From Actinomycetota bacterium (GTDB lineage: Bacteria; Actinomycetota; Acidimicrobiia; Acidimicrobiales; Ilumatobacteraceae): a stretch of DNA of 64,000 nt. Below the pieces are notes generated by a model. The model saw only the letters and a list, made by a program, of their open reading frames with translations. It ran no database searches and was not told where the DNA came from. Position 1 is the first letter of the stretch, and the number at the start of each line of letters is the position of its first letter. Shown piece after piece: positions 17,466-24,729 of the stretch. A program made the translations under genes and the position numbers. The stretch is from the NCBI GenBank assembly GCA_026393575.1, contig JAPKZX010000023.1, forward strand, positions 13,661-77,660. The letters are read 5' to 3'.

Positions 17466-17492
17466 GGCCCCCAGCCATTTTGGGGGCCTTTG
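17466..17492 (+). terminator. Rho-independent terminator after tRNA-Gly
   Basis: GGCCCCC (17466-17472) pairs with GGGGGCC (17482-17488) around a nine-base loop and is followed by TTTG. It ends tRNA-Gly transcription and isolates it from the luciferase-like gene that starts 22 bases later. Confidence 0.8.
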
Positions 17493-17513
17493 TCGTATCT
17501 GAGGGGGTACAAC

Positions 17514-18461
17514 ATGGCCGTCCAATTCGGTGTCCATCTGGGGGCGCAAAATGCTTCAGTCGCAGACCTACGTGCACTGTGGAAGTGGTTAGACACCTCG
17601 GGTGTTGACTGGATTTCCCTGTGGGACCATCTGTACGAGGCGCCACCTGCCGGCGGCACGCAGCCCCACTTTGAGGCGTTCTCCATGTTGGGAGCACTAG
17701 CTGCCGATACAACACATGCACGACTTGGTTGCTTGGTGTTTTGTTCGCAGTACCGCAACATCGGAGTACTCATGAAGGGTGCTATCTCGGTCGACCATCT
17801 ATCGGGCGGTCGATTTGAATTGGGAATGGGAAGCGGTTGGCACGACCAAGAAGCACTGGCGTTTGGAATTGATTTTCCATCGCAAGGCGATCGTTTCAAA
17901 GTTCTCGAAGGACAATTACAGGCCATCAATAAGTGGCGAAATGGTGAGCGTGTTACACAGAGTTCACCTGGCGTCGAACTGCGTGACGCATCGATGGTGC
18001 CAACTGCAATGGGCGCATTGCCGTTGTGGCTTGGTGGGCTCGGCCCAAAGCAAACATTGCGTATGGCCGGTGCATATGCAAATGGATGGAATGCTGCGTA
18101 TGCGAGCCCCGCACAGTACAAAGAGTTAAACGGCATCTTGGACGATTGGTGTGAGAAAGCGGGACGTAAGCCGACAGATGTTGAACGCAGTATCAATCTT
18201 TCTTTCGGCCTCAGCAGCGAAGACATCGGCGTCGTCACTCAGCAGTTGCACGAACAGTGGGGTGCAGCGTCAGAGCGCATCATTGCCGGTTCGTTACTAG
18301 GCCGCCCCGAAGATGCGATGGAACAGATTGCGCCGTTCGTTGAGGCAGGCGCTCAACTCATCAATATCGCGATTCGTCCACCATGGAATCAAGAAATCTT
18401 GGCCGAGTACATCGAGGCCGTAGTTCCGATGATGAAAAAGGAATGGGGTACGGTTCTGTAA
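17514..18461 (+). CDS. Luciferase-like (LLM) F420/flavin-dependent oxidoreductase
   Basis: A 315-residue TIM-barrel oxidoreductase of the bacterial luciferase family. Marks are the N-terminal FGVHLGAQ, SLWDHLYE, LGCLVFCSQYRN and SGGRFELGMGSGWHDQE, all typical of the F420-dependent branch common in actinobacteria. ATG 17514 follows GAGGGGGT; the longer frame overlaps the tRNA terminator. The substrate is unknown. The next gene, a crotonase, starts 13 bases downstream and is probably co-transcribed, pointing to acyl or xenobiotic catabolism. Confidence 0.88.
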   Translation: MAVQFGVHLGAQNASVADLRALWKWLDTSGVDWISLWDHLYEAPPAGGTQPHFEAFSMLGALAADTTHARLGCLVFCSQYRNIGVLMKGAISVDHLSGGRFELGMGSGWHDQEALAFGIDFPSQGDRFKVLEGQLQAINKWRNGERVTQSSPGVELRDASMVPTAMGALPLWLGGLGPKQTLRMAGAYANGWNAAYASPAQYKELNGILDDWCEKAGRKPTDVERSINLSFGLSSEDIGVVTQQLHEQWGAASERIIAGSLLGRPEDAMEQIAPFVEAGAQLINIAIRPPWNQEILAEYIEAVVPMMKKEWGTVL

Positions 18462-18474
18462 GAACCGAGGTCAC

Positions 18475-19278
18475 ATGGATTTTGAAACTGTTTTGTATGA
18501 GGTAGCCGACGGCGTTGCCACTATCACTTTGAACCGTCCGCAAGCAATGAACGCATGGACTCCACAATTGAGTGACGAGTTGTCTTTGGCCATGGGTGCT
18601 GCTGACGCAAACGACGATGTGCGCGCAGTGGTGCTCACTGGCGCAGGAAAAGCATTTTGTGTTGGCGCTGACCTCAGTGATGGTGAAGAGGGTTTCAGGG
18701 CGGGCCAACAAAGCCGTCGCGAAGGCCCACGATGCATGCCGTACAAAGTACGAAAGCCCGTCATTGCGGCCATTAACGGGCATGCGGTCGGAGTTGGCAT
18801 CACATACCCAATGCTGTGCGACATCCGCATAGTTTCTGAATCAGCCAAGATTCAATACGCCATGGTTCGCCGTGGCATTTTGCCTGAATTGGGTTCACAC
18901 GTTCTTCTGCCTCGCGTCATCGGATTCTCTCGTGCAGCAGATTTGTTGTTAACTGGTCGACTCATCATGGGCACAGAAGCTGCAGAGATGGGATTAGCTT
19001 CACAAGCTCTTCCCACCGAAGAGGTGTTACCTGCTGCGATGACAATTGCTCGCGATATCGCAGAAAATGTGGCGCCTGTGTCAGCGGCTCTTGCAAAACA
19101 ACTGATGTGGAATGGACTCACTGTCGGTATCGACGAAATGATTGCAGCCGAGGGGCGATTGTTGCCTGGTCTCATCAAAGCTCCTGACTCCGGTGAAGGC
19201 GTTCGTGCGTTTTTTGAAAAGAGAACACCGAAGTGGCAGATGCGAGTTTCGACCGACGTGCCAGATCTCGGTATATGA
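18475..19278 (+). CDS. Enoyl-CoA hydratase/isomerase family protein
   Basis: A 267-residue crotonase-fold protein. The CoA-binding and oxyanion segments are GAGKAFCVGADLSD (about 57-70) and INGHAVGVGITYP (about 98-110); RGILPELGSHVLLPR carries the glutamate at a usual catalytic position. It could hydrate or isomerise enoyl-CoA esters. ATG 18475 follows GAGGTCAC. The stop overlaps the ATG of the membrane glycosyltransferase-like gene (ATGA), an odd partner, so coupling may reflect compact packing rather than function. Confidence 0.9.
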   Translation: MDFETVLYEVADGVATITLNRPQAMNAWTPQLSDELSLAMGAADANDDVRAVVLTGAGKAFCVGADLSDGEEGFRAGQQSRREGPRCMPYKVRKPVIAAINGHAVGVGITYPMLCDIRIVSESAKIQYAMVRRGILPELGSHVLLPRVIGFSRAADLLLTGRLIMGTEAAEMGLASQALPTEEVLPAAMTIARDIAENVAPVSAALAKQLMWNGLTVGIDEMIAAEGRLLPGLIKAPDSGEGVRAFFEKRTPKWQMRVSTDVPDLGI

Positions 19279-20975
19279 CCTCGTCGCGCCGTGTAACGAT
19301 CCTCGCCATCCTTTGTATGGCTGTATCTCTCATTATTGCTTTGGTGACTGCGGCGCGAATCTCAGGGCCATCTATACGTCCGGACGAATGGGGTTATCTG
19401 CTGAATGGTCAGGTGCTCATTGGGCATGAAGAAGTGCGACTTCCTTTTTCATCTATGTACCCAGCAGGTTTTGGATTAATCACTGGTGCTTGGGCTTGGG
19501 TGGGTGGCTCATTGCACATTGCATATCGACTAACACTTTTTACGAACATCGCATTGATGGCCGTACTTGGTTACTTGGTATTTACGTTCACGGTGAGCAC
19601 ATTGAAGGCCAACCGCACGACTGGGTATCTCGTTGCGGCCCTTGTCATTGCATCGCCCGGCACCTTGGCTGGTTCGCTGTTTGCGCTACCAGAGACATTG
19701 TGCAAAGCGGTCTTCATGTTGCTCGTGGTGTTGATTGGTTCCATGGTTTCTCGACCTCGCCTGATGGTGGTTGTTCTCTTTGGTGCCGTGGCTGGGCTTG
19801 CACCGATTTTTTCGAGTCGACTCGTGGCAATCACAGTCAGTGCTGTTGTTGTGCTCATTGCGCTTGCATGGAATGGCATTGTGAGTCGTTCAGCAGCGCT
19901 ACTTGGTGCGGTATCCCTCGTGGTTGGTTATGTCATCACAAGAAGCGTGAACTCAATTGTTCGCGATGTGTTGTATTTCGGACGGCGTTCAGGCGAGAGC
20001 CGAATCCTGAATCGTGCCTTCACAGTGCATTTATGGCCAGAAGTCATTCGTGAAGTAGCAGGCCAAATTTGGTACGTATCTGCTGCGACTGCGTGTCTGG
20101 GTCTCGTTGGTTTGGTTGCAATGGTTCGTGCCGTGAGTAAGAAGGCGCGCGCGTACAAGCGCAGTGATGAGCAATCGCCCGAGCGATTTGCATTCGTTTT
20201 TATTCTGATGACCTTTGCCTTCTTGATCGTGCTTGGTGCACTCCAATTGGCATTGGGCAAAAGGGCCGACCATTACATTTACGGTCGATACGTAGAGATG
20301 TGTGTTCCTGCTTTGTTCGCAGTTGCATGTGTAACGCTCGAGCGAACAAAGTTGCTCGCAGAGCGTTTGTGGCGTTGGTCAATTGTGTTTTTCGCTTTTC
20401 TGACTGCGATGTACGTCTTGTTGGTTGGTGCAGATGCCGTATGGCGCGCCATTTCGATTGATGGTCCTATGCGTACAGCCAATGTTCTGGCCATCGACGC
20501 ATTGAGCCATGCGGTGCGTCGCCCTGGCCTCTTGACTATGACGCCGGTTCTGTGCGCCGTCAGCATTGCCGTTGTTTATTTGTATATGCGCAAAAAGGAG
20601 GTGGCACTCGTGGTTCTTGCCTCGCTATTGCTGGTCTCATCTGCATGGACTACTTCGTCGACTCTCATCAACAGGTCGTCGCCTGACAGAGGTGTCGGTG
20701 TTGCTTTGCAGGGCGTGAGTCATGCAGATTCGTCTCGCATTGCCTACGACGGCCTGAAGCCTCAAGATCGTAACTATTACACCTTGCGATATGCATCCCA
20801 TCCGTCGCTCATTGTGTGGGTAGATACTCGAACCGATATTCGCATCCCAGAATCATTCGCTTGCCTCTATGGGTACGCGGATCGCAAGCCGATTGATGGG
20901 GAGTGGGAAATTGTTGGTCGCGAAATCTCCATCGAGAGGGTGTTGTGGCGTCGTGTGGGGCAGTCCTCCTGCTGA
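19275..20975 (+). CDS. GT-C-like polytopic membrane protein, copy A
   Basis: A 566-residue membrane protein with roughly eleven hydrophobic segments. The first outer loop has RPDEWGYLLNG, an acidic DE pair placed as in GT-C glycosyltransferases (ArnT, PMT, GT39 types) that use lipid-linked sugars; no closer family name can be given. It is clearly paralogous to the protein at 29117-30847: the same loop, the GRxxDHxIYGRYVExxVPALxxV segment and the Cys-terminated tail (WRRVGQSSC) recur. ATG 19275 overlaps the crotonase stop. Likely role: sugar transfer to an envelope glycan or lipid. Confidence 0.72.
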   Translation: MTSSRRVTILAILCMAVSLIIALVTAARISGPSIRPDEWGYLLNGQVLIGHEEVRLPFSSMYPAGFGLITGAWAWVGGSLHIAYRLTLFTNIALMAVLGYLVFTFTVSTLKANRTTGYLVAALVIASPGTLAGSLFALPETLCKAVFMLLVVLIGSMVSRPRLMVVVLFGAVAGLAPIFSSRLVAITVSAVVVLIALAWNGIVSRSAALLGAVSLVVGYVITRSVNSIVRDVLYFGRRSGESRILNRAFTVHLWPEVIREVAGQIWYVSAATACLGLVGLVAMVRAVSKKARAYKRSDEQSPERFAFVFILMTFAFLIVLGALQLALGKRADHYIYGRYVEMCVPALFAVACVTLERTKLLAERLWRWSIVFFAFLTAMYVLLVGADAVWRAISIDGPMRTANVLAIDALSHAVRRPGLLTMTPVLCAVSIAVVYLYMRKKEVALVVLASLLLVSSAWTTSSTLINRSSPDRGVGVALQGVSHADSSRIAYDGLKPQDRNYYTLRYASHPSLIVWVDTRTDIRIPESFACLYGYADRKPIDGEWEIVGREISIERVLWRRVGQSSC

Positions 20976-21010
20976 TTTTTAGACACCTGCTTTGCGTCTA
21001 AGGTGTAAAT

Positions 21011-21787
21011 ATGAAAACAGCAAATGTCAATGGAATAACACTCGCGTTTGAAGATTCGGGCGGTTCTGGTCCCGTCGTCATCTTGAGTCACGGCTTCCTC
21101 ATGGACCATTCCATGTTTGATGCCCAAGTTGCAGCACTCAAGAATTCGTACCGCGTGATCACCTGGGACGAAAGAGGCTTCGGCGGAACTCGCGCAGAAG
21201 CGGACTTCACATATTGGGATTCAGCGAATGACGTTCTAGCTCTCATGGACCACTTGAATATTGCTTCTGCTGTTGTGGGTGGAATGTCGCAAGGGGGCTT
21301 CTTGTCTCTTCGTGTAGCGCTAACATCTCCTGAGCGAGTGAAGGCCCTCATCCTTATTGATACGCAAGCAGGCACAGAAGACCCAGCAACTATCGAGCCG
21401 TATAACCAACTGCACGCAGCATGGTTGGAACATGGCGCAGTTGCTGTGCAAGACATCATTGCCGGCATCATTCTTGGCCCAGGCGAGTGGAGCGAGTGGT
21501 TCGCCAAGTGGGGCGCTATGCAGCCTGATCAATTCTCAAAGGCATTCAACTGCCTCATGCATCGTGATGACATCACTAGTCGTCTGGGAGAAATCAAATG
21601 TCCATCCCTCATCGTGCACGGAACTGCAGATGTGGCCATCGGAATGGAAAAAGCAGAGGTGCTGCGTGACTCCATTGCGGGAACCACAACTTTGGTGGCC
21701 ATCGAGGGCGGGCCACACGCCGCCAACATGACTCATGCAGAGCCCGTGAACGCAGCGATTCTCCAATTCTTGGGGTCACTCGCATAA
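21011..21787 (+). CDS. Alpha/beta hydrolase
   Basis: A 258-residue alpha/beta hydrolase. The oxyanion segment SHGFLMDHSMF, nucleophile elbow GGMSQGGFLSL (Ser near residue 95), acid in HGTADVAIG and histidine in GGPHAANMTH are all present. The fold covers esterases, lactonases and meta-cleavage hydrolases, and no substrate is evident. It has its own 35-base upstream spacer after the membrane protein gene and precedes an acyl-CoA dehydrogenase gene by 36 bases. Confidence 0.9.
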   Translation: MKTANVNGITLAFEDSGGSGPVVILSHGFLMDHSMFDAQVAALKNSYRVITWDERGFGGTRAEADFTYWDSANDVLALMDHLNIASAVVGGMSQGGFLSLRVALTSPERVKALILIDTQAGTEDPATIEPYNQLHAAWLEHGAVAVQDIIAGIILGPGEWSEWFAKWGAMQPDQFSKAFNCLMHRDDITSRLGEIKCPSLIVHGTADVAIGMEKAEVLRDSIAGTTTLVAIEGGPHAANMTHAEPVNAAILQFLGSLA

Positions 21788-21823
21788 CTGAAAGACTGTC
21801 GTTCTCAACCATCAGGGGGAACT

Positions 21824-23056
21824 ATGCCGTTGGAACTAGATTTCGGACCAGCAGCTCAGGCTTTTCGCGCCGAGCTACGTGAATGGCTCGAAGCCAATAA
21901 GCCAGCAGAACTAATTGGTGTTTCTGCAGACGCACTTGCCCGAGGAAAAATGACTCCTGCTGCGCGTGAGTGGGTGAAGAAACTCTCCGACAACAAGTAC
22001 ATGTGCGTGTCTTGGCCAAAGGAATACGGCGGCCGTGGTTTGAGCGGACTCGAAGTGGCCGTGATGAATGAAGAGTTCGCTCGGGCAAACGTTCCTCGCA
22101 TCACTCGCGGCATGGGTGAGTGGCTTGTGGGGCCATCCATCATTGTGTGGGGAACAGAAGAGCAGAAGAAGAGATTCCTGCCGCGCATTATCGATGGCAC
22201 AGATCGTTACTGTCAGGGATTCTCCGAACCAGATGCCGGCTCTGACTTGGCCGCACTCAAAACTCGAGGCGTCATTGACGGTGAAGAAGTGGTGATCACC
22301 GGACAAAAAGTGTGGACTTCAGGTGCAACTGAAGCAAACATGATGTTCTGCTTGTGTCGCACAGATTTCAACGTGCCGAAGCACCAGGGAATTTCGTATG
22401 TTCTCTTGCCTATGTTCCATGATGACAAATCATCTAATGGGATTGAGTTGCGTCCCATTCAGCAACCTCATGGTGCTTCGCACTTCACGGAGACCTTTCT
22501 CACTGAATCTCGCGCACCTGTTGCAAACATCATTGGCGGCATGAACAACGGTTGGCGTGTCACCATGACAACTCTTGGTAACGAGCGCGGTGGAAATGCC
22601 ACTACGCAGCATGTGGAGTTCACACGTCAATTCTGGGACGGCGTGAAACTTCTCAAGGAATCTGGCAAGACCGCGGACCCCGTTGTTCGTCAGCAACTTG
22701 CGTGGGCCTTTACCCATGTGGAAATTATGCGGTTCCAAGGCTTGAAGTTGCTTTCCGAAGTTATTGCTCGCAAAGAACCGGGACCAGCTGCGTCTATCAA
22801 CAAGATGTTCTGGTCAGAGTACGCCCAAAAGTTCAGCACGTTCATGGTCAACGCGCGTGGAGCAGATTCGCTTCTCATCGAGAACGACAAAGACGGCAAG
22901 TACGAAGTTGATCGCTGGATTGGTTCAATGTTCCAACATCGATCATCGACAATCTGGGGTGGTACAGCCCAAGTGCAACGCAACATTGTGGGAGAACGGG
23001 TACTCGGGCTCCCGAAGGAGCCCGACCCGAACAAGCCTCGCCCACAAGTGGACTAA
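21824..23056 (+). CDS. Acyl-CoA dehydrogenase
   Basis: A 410-residue flavoprotein that would introduce a double bond into an acyl-CoA. Family segments are CVSWPKEYGGRG, CQGFSEPDAGSDLAALKT (FAD/acyl contact), TGQKVWTSGA, and the C-terminal RSSTIWGGTAQVQRNIVGERVLGLPKEP. This form of C-terminus is common in actinobacterial enzymes acting on steroid or branched acyl-CoAs, where two different chains often pair; no partner chain is adjacent. ATG 21824 follows AGGGGGAAC. Confidence 0.92.
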   Translation: MPLELDFGPAAQAFRAELREWLEANKPAELIGVSADALARGKMTPAAREWVKKLSDNKYMCVSWPKEYGGRGLSGLEVAVMNEEFARANVPRITRGMGEWLVGPSIIVWGTEEQKKRFLPRIIDGTDRYCQGFSEPDAGSDLAALKTRGVIDGEEVVITGQKVWTSGATEANMMFCLCRTDFNVPKHQGISYVLLPMFHDDKSSNGIELRPIQQPHGASHFTETFLTESRAPVANIIGGMNNGWRVTMTTLGNERGGNATTQHVEFTRQFWDGVKLLKESGKTADPVVRQQLAWAFTHVEIMRFQGLKLLSEVIARKEPGPAASINKMFWSEYAQKFSTFMVNARGADSLLIENDKDGKYEVDRWIGSMFQHRSSTIWGGTAQVQRNIVGERVLGLPKEPDPNKPRPQVD

Positions 23057-23087
23057 CGGTTGTTCCTCAGCATTGCTGAGGGGATGA

Positions 23088-23759
23088 TTATTCCTGTTCT
23101 TCTGCGTCTTTGCCGGTCTCAAACGCGCTGCCGCGTTGAGTCTCTTCGTAGCGACGCTTTTTGTCACGGATGTTCTTAATTGCAGTGGACGTGCTGCTGA
23201 ATGCAAGACGTGCATTTGCACCGTCGCGCTTCCATTGCTGAGTGTCTCCTGCGTGAATACCCATGCGCTCTGCATCGTTGTATGCATCAAGACCTGCTGA
23301 AAGGTAGATGAAACTCCAGCCAGCTTCGGTGCGCTCCGCGATGAGTTGACGAATCTGCTCAAGCGTGAACTCACGACTCTGGTTCTCTTCACCGTCAGTG
23401 ATCGCCACAAAGATGACGTCTTGTGGTGCAAGACCTGCTGCTACGCGAGCCTCGCCGTCTACCTTTGCGCGACCAATTGCTAATCCCGTTGCGTCGAGCA
23501 GGGGAGTGCCGCCGCGCGGTTGAAAGGTTTGACCGGTGAGATGGGTGATCTCTGCCAACGGAGCGCCCCAGACTGTGACGTCTTGGGGGTCTTGTGAGTC
23601 GAACTGGATGATGGACATGCGTGCATCGTTTCCATTGCTCCGTTGGTCATCGACAAAGGTGTTGAACCCTCCGATGACGTCTGACGCAATTGTCGCCATT
23701 GAACCTGAACGGTCAATGAGGACCACGATGTGGGTGCTGTTTTCTATTGATGGGGCCAT
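23088..23759 (-). CDS. Stand-alone VWA domain protein
   Basis: A 223-residue soluble protein that is almost entirely one VWA domain. The metal site has DRSGS at residues 16-20, the threonine in PRGGTPLLDATG and the aspartate in ITDGEENQ, so metal binding is expected. A charged tail (DKKRRYEETQ...EEQ) follows. ATG 23759 has a strong AAGGAGTAAC; the longer frame starts inside a 37-base inverted repeat in the leader. It lies on the same strand downstream of the NrtR-like gene, and near a CbbX-like AAA+ gene; VWA and AAA+ proteins often act as partners. Confidence 0.87.
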   Translation of the reverse strand: MAPSIENSTHIVVLIDRSGSMATIASDVIGGFNTFVDDQRSNGNDARMSIIQFDSQDPQDVTVWGAPLAEITHLTGQTFQPRGGTPLLDATGLAIGRAKVDGEARVAAGLAPQDVIFVAITDGEENQSREFTLEQIRQLIAERTEAGWSFIYLSAGLDAYNDAERMGIHAGDTQQWKRDGANARLAFSSTSTAIKNIRDKKRRYEETQRGSAFETGKDAEEQE

Positions 23760-23768
23760 TGTTACTCC

Positions 23769-23805
23769 TTGTAAGGATGTCCTCCGATTAAGGACATATG
23801 TACAA
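23769..23805. promoter_or_regulatory. Large inverted repeat in front of the VWA gene
   Basis: Arms TTGTAAGGATGTCCT (23769-23783) and AGGACATATGTACAA (23791-23805) are complementary at 12 of 15 positions around a seven-base spacer. It begins 10 bases upstream of the VWA ATG and covers the space where promoter or leader should lie. It could be a repressor operator or an mRNA stem near the ribosome binding site. The binder is unknown; the adjacent NrtR-like protein is a candidate. Confidence 0.6.
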
Positions 23806-23851
23806 GATACCAAGGGGGTGGGTCGTAATTACCCTAAATGGCTGAGACGGG

Positions 23852-24574
23852 CTATCGACGTGTCTTTGTGTCTTGTGATCGGCGAAACCGAATAGGTGAG
23901 GAGAGGGTCGTGGTTCGACCAGCTTTGTACATCTGTGCGGGTCTGCCTGGCAGCGATCCGAAATCTGAAAGCTCGTCGATTGGAATTACAAGTCCGTCGA
24001 CGGCGTCTACCTTGCGACGGAAGTTGGCGGGGTCGACTCTGTATTGAAGGAATGCCTCATACACGCCGCGCAATTCGCTGATTGTAAATTTCGGGTTACA
24101 GAAACTGAGAGCCACATTCGTGTCTTCAAGCAGCTGGCGTGCTGCTTTGCGAGCGTCATAGATGATGTTTGAGTGGTCGAACTCTAAAAGCCGTTTATCT
24201 CTCAGTCGCCTGTAGGGAATAAAACTGGCCTCATCTGAGTTAAACGCGGGCTTCAATTGTTCGGGGTGGGGAACAAGCGCCATGTAGGCAATGGCGATAG
24301 CACGAAAACGGTCGTCTCTGTCTGGGTCGCCGTATGCGCCTACATGGTGGAGGTCGCTTGTCTTCAGACGAAGGCCAGTTTCTTCACCAACTTTTCGAAT
24401 GGAGGTATCTGTCAGCTTTTCGTCTTCACCGACTAGCCCACCAGGGAGGGCCCATTTGCCGGCTTTACCCTCTGGACGCTTCATCACAAGGACTTCGAGG
24501 CGATCCCCGGGTTCTACATCACGGTCAGGATTAATTGTGAAGACAACGGTGTCTACGTACACAAAAAAGTTCAT
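23852..24574 (-). CDS. NrtR-like Nudix transcriptional regulator
   Basis: A 240-residue protein (from ATG 24574; a start at 24601 would add nine residues). An N-terminal Nudix domain contains KWALPGGLVGEDE and a Nudix box at about 45-70 in which the catalytic R-E pair reads R-K, and GAYGDPDRDDRF, characteristic of NrtR. A C-terminal winged-helix part (ELRGVYEAFLQYRVDPANFRR) matches NrtR. NrtR proteins repress NAD-metabolism genes and sense ADP-ribose. ATG 24574 overlaps the stop of a 15-codon leader frame. It is divergent from the ADP-ribosylglycohydrolase gene, which suggests it controls that gene. The arginine-rich end is unusual. Confidence 0.82.
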   Translation of the reverse strand: MNFFVYVDTVVFTINPDRDVEPGDRLEVLVMKRPEGKAGKWALPGGLVGEDEKLTDTSIRKVGEETGLRLKTSDLHHVGAYGDPDRDDRFRAIAIAYMALVPHPEQLKPAFNSDEASFIPYRRLRDKRLLEFDHSNIIYDARKAARQLLEDTNVALSFCNPKFTISELRGVYEAFLQYRVDPANFRRKVDAVDGLVIPIDELSDFGSLPGRPAQMYKAGRTTTLSSPIRFRRSQDTKTRR

Positions 24575-24618
24575 TTGTTTCGTGCGTTTAAAGGTGGCCA
24601 TATCGCAATTCTACTCAT
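24571..24618 (-). CDS. Candidate 15-residue leader peptide before the NrtR-like gene
   Basis: An ATG at 24618 preceded by a near-perfect GGAGGTGACC opens a 15-codon frame (MSRIAIWPPLNARNK) whose TGA overlaps the ATG 24574 of the regulator gene as ATGA. The regulator itself has no comparable binding site, so it may be translated by coupling from this frame. This is read from sequence only; conservation is not known. Confidence 0.4.
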   Translation of the reverse strand: MSRIAIWPPLNARNK

Positions 24619-24660
24619 TTTGGTCACCTCCACCCTTATTTATCAACGAAAAAACACCCC

Positions 24661-24679
24661 TGTGTTATATTATGTCACA
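24661..24679. promoter_or_regulatory. Candidate operator/promoter between NrtR-like and glycohydrolase genes
   Basis: TGTGTTATATTATGTCACA is an imperfect 19-base palindrome (seven of nine pairs match) holding a -10-like TATATT. It lies about 50 bases before the glycohydrolase ATG and about 85 before the regulator ATG, in the only intergenic gap between the divergent genes. It shares TATGTC with the repeat at 23769-23805. Autoregulation by the NrtR-like protein is the simplest reading. Confidence 0.45.
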
Positions 24680-24729
24680 TCTACCCTAATCCCGTGTTTC
24701 GAGAAATTGAGCACAGAAAGCAGAACAAC

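Noticed and set aside
17372..18238. 288-codon minus-strand frame across tRNA-Gly and the luciferase-like gene
   Set aside because: It overlaps a tRNA and a well-marked gene on the other strand, so it is a shadow.
20979..21003. TTAGAC/GTCTAA stem upstream of the alpha/beta hydrolase gene
   Set aside because: It has a long loop and no T-run after it, and could arise by chance.
23065..23081. CCTCAGCATTGCTGAGG stem after the acyl-CoA dehydrogenase gene as terminator
   Set aside because: The six-base stem is not followed by a T-run on either strand; at most a weak end signal.
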